From: Clostridia bacterium
GTDB taxonomy: Bacteria > Bacillota > Clostridia > UMGS1883
Assembly (NCBI GenBank): GCA_017441965.1
Contig: JAFSBF010000186.1
Span: forward strand, 1 to 7,055
Direction: 5' to 3'
Length of the DNA: 7,055 nucleotides
A model generated the notes under the pieces. That model ran no database searches. It saw only the letters and a program-made list of their open reading frames with translations, and had not been told where the DNA came from. The stretch's first letter is position 1. Every line of letters starts with the position of its first letter. A program made the position numbers and the translations under genes. This document shows, piece after piece, positions 4,107-7,055 of this stretch.

Positions 4107-5910
4107 TTATCGGAAAAACCAGCTCCTGCGGTACGGCGACCGTATCATTCGTATAATTACTTTCGATACAGACGTACTTATCATCGATTGCCTGAAAAGA
4201 ACAATGCCGCAGTGGATGCCGGCATCGGAGTTGCAGGATTGGGTACTCTGTGATGAATCTGTCCTTCCCTCACCGAAGGTATCTATCTGCAATTTGGTGG
4301 ATTTGACTCCCGAACAGCAAAAAGTCATGCACGAAAGATACACACTTATAGCCCCGGTGCTTCCATTTATACACAAGGAATTCCAACGGTCGGCAATGAT
4401 TGCACAGATGGCAGAGCTGAATCGAGTGAGCAAGCAGACCATTAGAAAGTACCTGTGCTTGTACCTTGCTTATCAGCGTATTGAGGTGCTTGCACCAGCA
4501 ATCCAAAAGAAGGAACGGGAGCTTACATATGATGAAAAGAATTTCCGATGGGCACTCAATAAGTTTTACTATACCCAAAGGAAGCATAGCCTCCCCACGG
4601 CATATAGCCTGATGCTGCAGCAGAGGTACACAGATGCTGACGGACAACTGCTGCCCGACTATCCGCCTTTTCATCGGTTCAAATATTATTACCAGCGGCA
4701 TCGCAACACGCAGACTAAGTTGATAGCAAGAGAAGGCAAGTCTGCCTATCGGCGCAATGCACGACCGTTGTTAGGGACAGTCCATGATTTTGCTCCTGCT
4801 GTTGGAACCGCAATGCTTGATTCCACCATTCTGGATATATACCTTGTGAATGAGGCTGGACAGCTTGTAGGTCGGCCTATTTTGACCTTGTGCGTTGATG
4901 CATACAGCAGCCTAATCTGCGGGTATCACCTGTCATGGGAAGGTGGGGTCTATTCACTTCAGAAGCTAATGTACAATGTGGCCACAGACAAGGTTTGCTG
5001 GTGTCAGCGATTCGGTATTACCATCGCTCATAATGAATGGCCAGTAAATTCTCTGCCTGGGGTTCTCGTTACTGACAAAGGCAAGGAATATGTGGGGAGT
5101 ACGTTTGAACAGCTTACGGAGTTGGGTGTTCGGATGGTAAACCTGCCTCCGTATCGTCCTGAACTCAAGGGCATCGTGGAGCATGCTTTTTTCATGATAC
5201 AGAATACCTTTAAACCACAGCTCAAAGGTAAAGGGGCTATCGAGCCGGATTTTCAAGAGCGAGGCGGACATGATTACCGTAAAGATGCCTGCCTGACAAT
5301 GGACGACTTTGAGAAAATCCTGCTCCGCTGCATCATCTACTACAATAACAGTCGTTTGCTGGGCGAGCAAATTCTGTCAAAGGAAATGATTGCCGCCGGT
5401 GTGAAGCCTACTGCAAACGCAGTGTGGCAGTGGTCTTGCGCACAAGCTGGGGCGAATCTGATTTCGGTTGATGAAGAACGGCTGAGGATGACACTGCTTC
5501 CAAGAACCGAAGGGAAGTTCACACGCCGTGGGTTGGTTGTTCACAAACAGCGCTACCGACACTGCAAAGGAAAATTTGCCGAGCGATACCTGAATGGGGG
5601 AAAGGCGGTAGTTGCCTACGACCCCGATGACATAAGCTTTGTTTATTTGGTCGAGTCCGGTTTATACACAAAGTTCGAGCTGATACTCAAGATATACGAT
5701 AACCTCTCCTTGGAAGAGTCGATGGAGCTGCAAGCACAGCAGCAGGCAGCTAAAAAGAGTGCTCAGTCTCAAAAAGAACAAGCACTCATTGACCTCGTTT
5801 CCAGCATTGAAACCATAGCCAGCACCCGTGAGCGTACTGGTGAGGTCAACCTCAAAAGCATTCGCCAGACCCACAAAACGGAAAAACAACGGAGGAGGTC
5901 TACGCAATGA
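4099..5910 (+). CDS. tnsB: TnsB-like DDE transposase of Tn7-like element
   Basis: A 603-residue DDE recombinase that binds the transposon ends, cuts the 3' strands and joins them to target DNA. A helix-turn-helix lies at about 98-125 (MIAQMAELNRVSKQTIRKYL). The RNase-H-like core has D241 in MLDSTILD, conserved D267 in CVDAYS, D326 in VTDKGKEY and E361 in PELKGIVEH. D326 and E361 are 34 residues apart. A Mu-type beta-barrel covers about 465-535. The Gln/Lys-rich tail (540-603, ending RRRSTQ) corresponds to the region that contacts TnsC in Tn7. The start is the ATG at 4099, overlapping the tnsA stop by eight bases. An upstream frame start at 4012 would add 29 residues inside tnsA and is rejected. 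All catalytic residues are intact, so the enzyme looks functional. Confidence 0.93.
   Translation: MPDYRKNQLLRYGDRIIRIITFDTDVLIIDCLKRTMPQWMPASELQDWVLCDESVLPSPKVSICNLVDLTPEQQKVMHERYTLIAPVLPFIHKEFQRSAMIAQMAELNRVSKQTIRKYLCLYLAYQRIEVLAPAIQKKERELTYDEKNFRWALNKFYYTQRKHSLPTAYSLMLQQRYTDADGQLLPDYPPFHRFKYYYQRHRNTQTKLIAREGKSAYRRNARPLLGTVHDFAPAVGTAMLDSTILDIYLVNEAGQLVGRPILTLCVDAYSSLICGYHLSWEGGVYSLQKLMYNVATDKVCWCQRFGITIAHNEWPVNSLPGVLVTDKGKEYVGSTFEQLTELGVRMVNLPPYRPELKGIVEHAFFMIQNTFKPQLKGKGAIEPDFQERGGHDYRKDACLTMDDFEKILLRCIIYYNNSRLLGEQILSKEMIAAGVKPTANAVWQWSCAQAGANLISVDEERLRMTLLPRTEGKFTRRGLVVHKQRYRHCKGKFAERYLNGGKAVVAYDPDDISFVYLVESGLYTKFELILKIYDNLSLEESMELQAQQQAAKKSAQSQKEQALIDLVSSIETIASTRERTGEVNLKSIRQTHKTEKQRRRSTQ
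5891..5899 (+). promoter_or_regulatory. Ribosome binding site of tnsC inside the tnsB 3' end
   Basis: GGAGGAGGT, seven bases before the ATG at 5907. With the ATGA overlap it indicates coupled translation of tnsB and tnsC. Confidence 0.85.
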
Positions 5911-7055
5911 CTGATATTCTGAAGTTAATTCCCCCTATGCTCACCGGTGCCGAGCTGCACAAGGCTCTTGAGGTGAATCCAGAATATGACCCTAATATCC
6001 GCTATTCTTCTGCGGCAGAGCGATTGATGAAACTGAATGTATTATATGATGTATATTACCCCTTCAGCATGAGCTCTACAATTTACAGCAAAATGTATCT
6101 CTCAACGCTTCGCTCGCTACAGAAGAAAACGGGTAAGCTTGCTGTGCAGCAGCGGAATTCAAATCATTTTGGTAATGGTCAATCGTATTTCGGCATATGC
6201 AATGCCGACAGCTTTACTATTACAGGTGCGTCTGGTATAGGGAAATCCACCGCAATCAGTAGAGCTATCTCTCTCATGAGCGGAGATAACGTAATTACGA
6301 AGACATCACCTTATTGTAAGCTGCTGCCGGTGCTGGTTATACAATGCCCATGGGACAGCAGCGTTAAGGGGTTATTCCTGTCCATATTAAAAGCAATCGA
6401 CGAGGCATTGGATACCTCATTCTATCCAAACGCATCAAAAAGCAGGGTTACAACAGACCTATTGATTGGGATGGTCAGCAATGCCTGTCTGAATCATATC
6501 GGACTTTTAATTGTTGATGAGATTCAGAACGTAGTAAAATCCCGACAAGGCAGCGCACTGATTGGAAGCCTTATTCAGCTTATCAACAGCAGCGGCATTT
6601 CTATCTGTATGGTAGGCACTCCGGAATGTATTCCGTTCTTCGAGCAGGATTATAAGCTCGCCCGGCGCTCTCTTGGTATCCATATCAGAGAAATCCCCTT
6701 CGATGCCGATTTTGCCGGCTTCTGTGCAACGCTATATCAATACCGATATGTATCTGGGGATATGGTTCTAACAGATGGCATTATCAAATGGCTATATGAC
6801 CACAGCGGTGGTGGAACTGCGAATGTGGTGAGCCTTATACATGATTCTCAAGAGATTGCCATTTTGGATGGCAGCGAAACGGTCACACTCAAAATCCTCA
6901 ACCAAGCTTATTCGCAGCGTCTTGGAATGTTGCATGGTCATATCGACCTTGAACGAGTTAAGATGGCGGCCAAGCGGGAGTCAGCGATGGATTTGCCGAT
7001 AGTTGCCGAACGGACACAATCATTTGAGAAGGGATTGTTGGCACAGACGGCTGCA
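5907..7055 (+). CDS. tnsC: TnsC-like AAA+ ATPase of Tn7-like element (C-terminus cut by window edge)
   Basis: 383 codons are open to the window edge. In Tn7-like systems TnsC forms ATP-dependent filaments on target DNA and links the target selector to the TnsAB transposase. The N-terminal region (1-100) precedes the AAA+ core. The core has Walker A GASGIGKST (107-115), Walker B LLIVDEIQNV (200-209), sensor-1 region CMVGTPE (234-240), and R253/R254 in LARRSLG as likely arginine-finger residues. A lid-type segment DHSGGGTANVVSLIHDS follows at 298-314. The start ATG overlaps the tnsB stop (ATGA). All nucleotide-binding motifs are intact. The missing C-terminus, where the target-selector contact lies, prevents a subtype call. 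A Tn5053-type TniB is possible, but the presence of tnsA favours TnsC. Confidence 0.92.
   Translation, partial: MTDILKLIPPMLTGAELHKALEVNPEYDPNIRYSSAAERLMKLNVLYDVYYPFSMSSTIYSKMYLSTLRSLQKKTGKLAVQQRNSNHFGNGQSYFGICNADSFTITGASGIGKSTAISRAISLMSGDNVITKTSPYCKLLPVLVIQCPWDSSVKGLFLSILKAIDEALDTSFYPNASKSRVTTDLLIGMVSNACLNHIGLLIVDEIQNVVKSRQGSALIGSLIQLINSSGISICMVGTPECIPFFEQDYKLARRSLGIHIREIPFDADFAGFCATLYQYRYVSGDMVLTDGIIKWLYDHSGGGTANVVSLIHDSQEIAILDGSETVTLKILNQAYSQRLGMLHGHIDLERVKMAAKRESAMDLPIVAERTQSFEKGLLAQTAA

Overview
The window looks like a low- to mid-GC Gram-positive of the class Clostridia, probably a gut Ruminococcus or Oscillospiraceae relative. This is inferred from strong AGGAGG-type ribosome binding sites, sigma-A-like promoters, a VTC-domain/DUF4956 gene pair beside a two-component system, and the type of Tn7-like transposon. 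No rRNA or marker gene is present, so the taxonomy is not firm.

Left part (1-1050): a leftward operon encodes a VTC-domain (polyphosphate-polymerase-like) protein and then the first 44 residues of a DUF4956 membrane protein cut by the window edge. Its upstream region is shared with a rightward two-component operon. That spacer holds promoter-like sequences for both directions and, at 924-978, five consecutive 11-bp units resembling the direct repeats bound by OmpR/PhoB-family regulators.

Middle (1051-2936): an OmpR/PhoB-type response regulator and a two-TM sensor histidine kinase overlap by one base (TAATG). The likely model, not proven, is that the regulator binds the phased repeats and controls its own operon, the VTC operon, or both.

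Spacer (2937-3758): it contains a 46-codon small ORF with a GGAG site, the best promoter match in the window (TTGACT-18-TATAAT) lying inside that ORF, and a very strong intrinsic terminator. The promoter and terminator together would define an RNA of about 98 nt whose 5' end resembles the 3' arm of its own terminator. Then comes about 325 bp with no recognisable gene, its last 110 bases extremely G-rich and C-poor. A cluster of six 11-bp repeats (core CAAAATCGGCA) follows.

Right part (3759-7055): tnsA, tnsB and tnsC of a Tn7-like transposon, with overlapping starts and stops and reading right to the window edge. The 11-bp repeats just upstream fit TnsB binding sites of the left transposon end. 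TnsA is only 115 residues and has unusual residues where the family has catalytic ones. The target selector (TnsD/TniQ), cargo and right end must lie beyond the window. The exact left terminus is unresolved; candidates are TGTGTAC at 3554 and at 3231.
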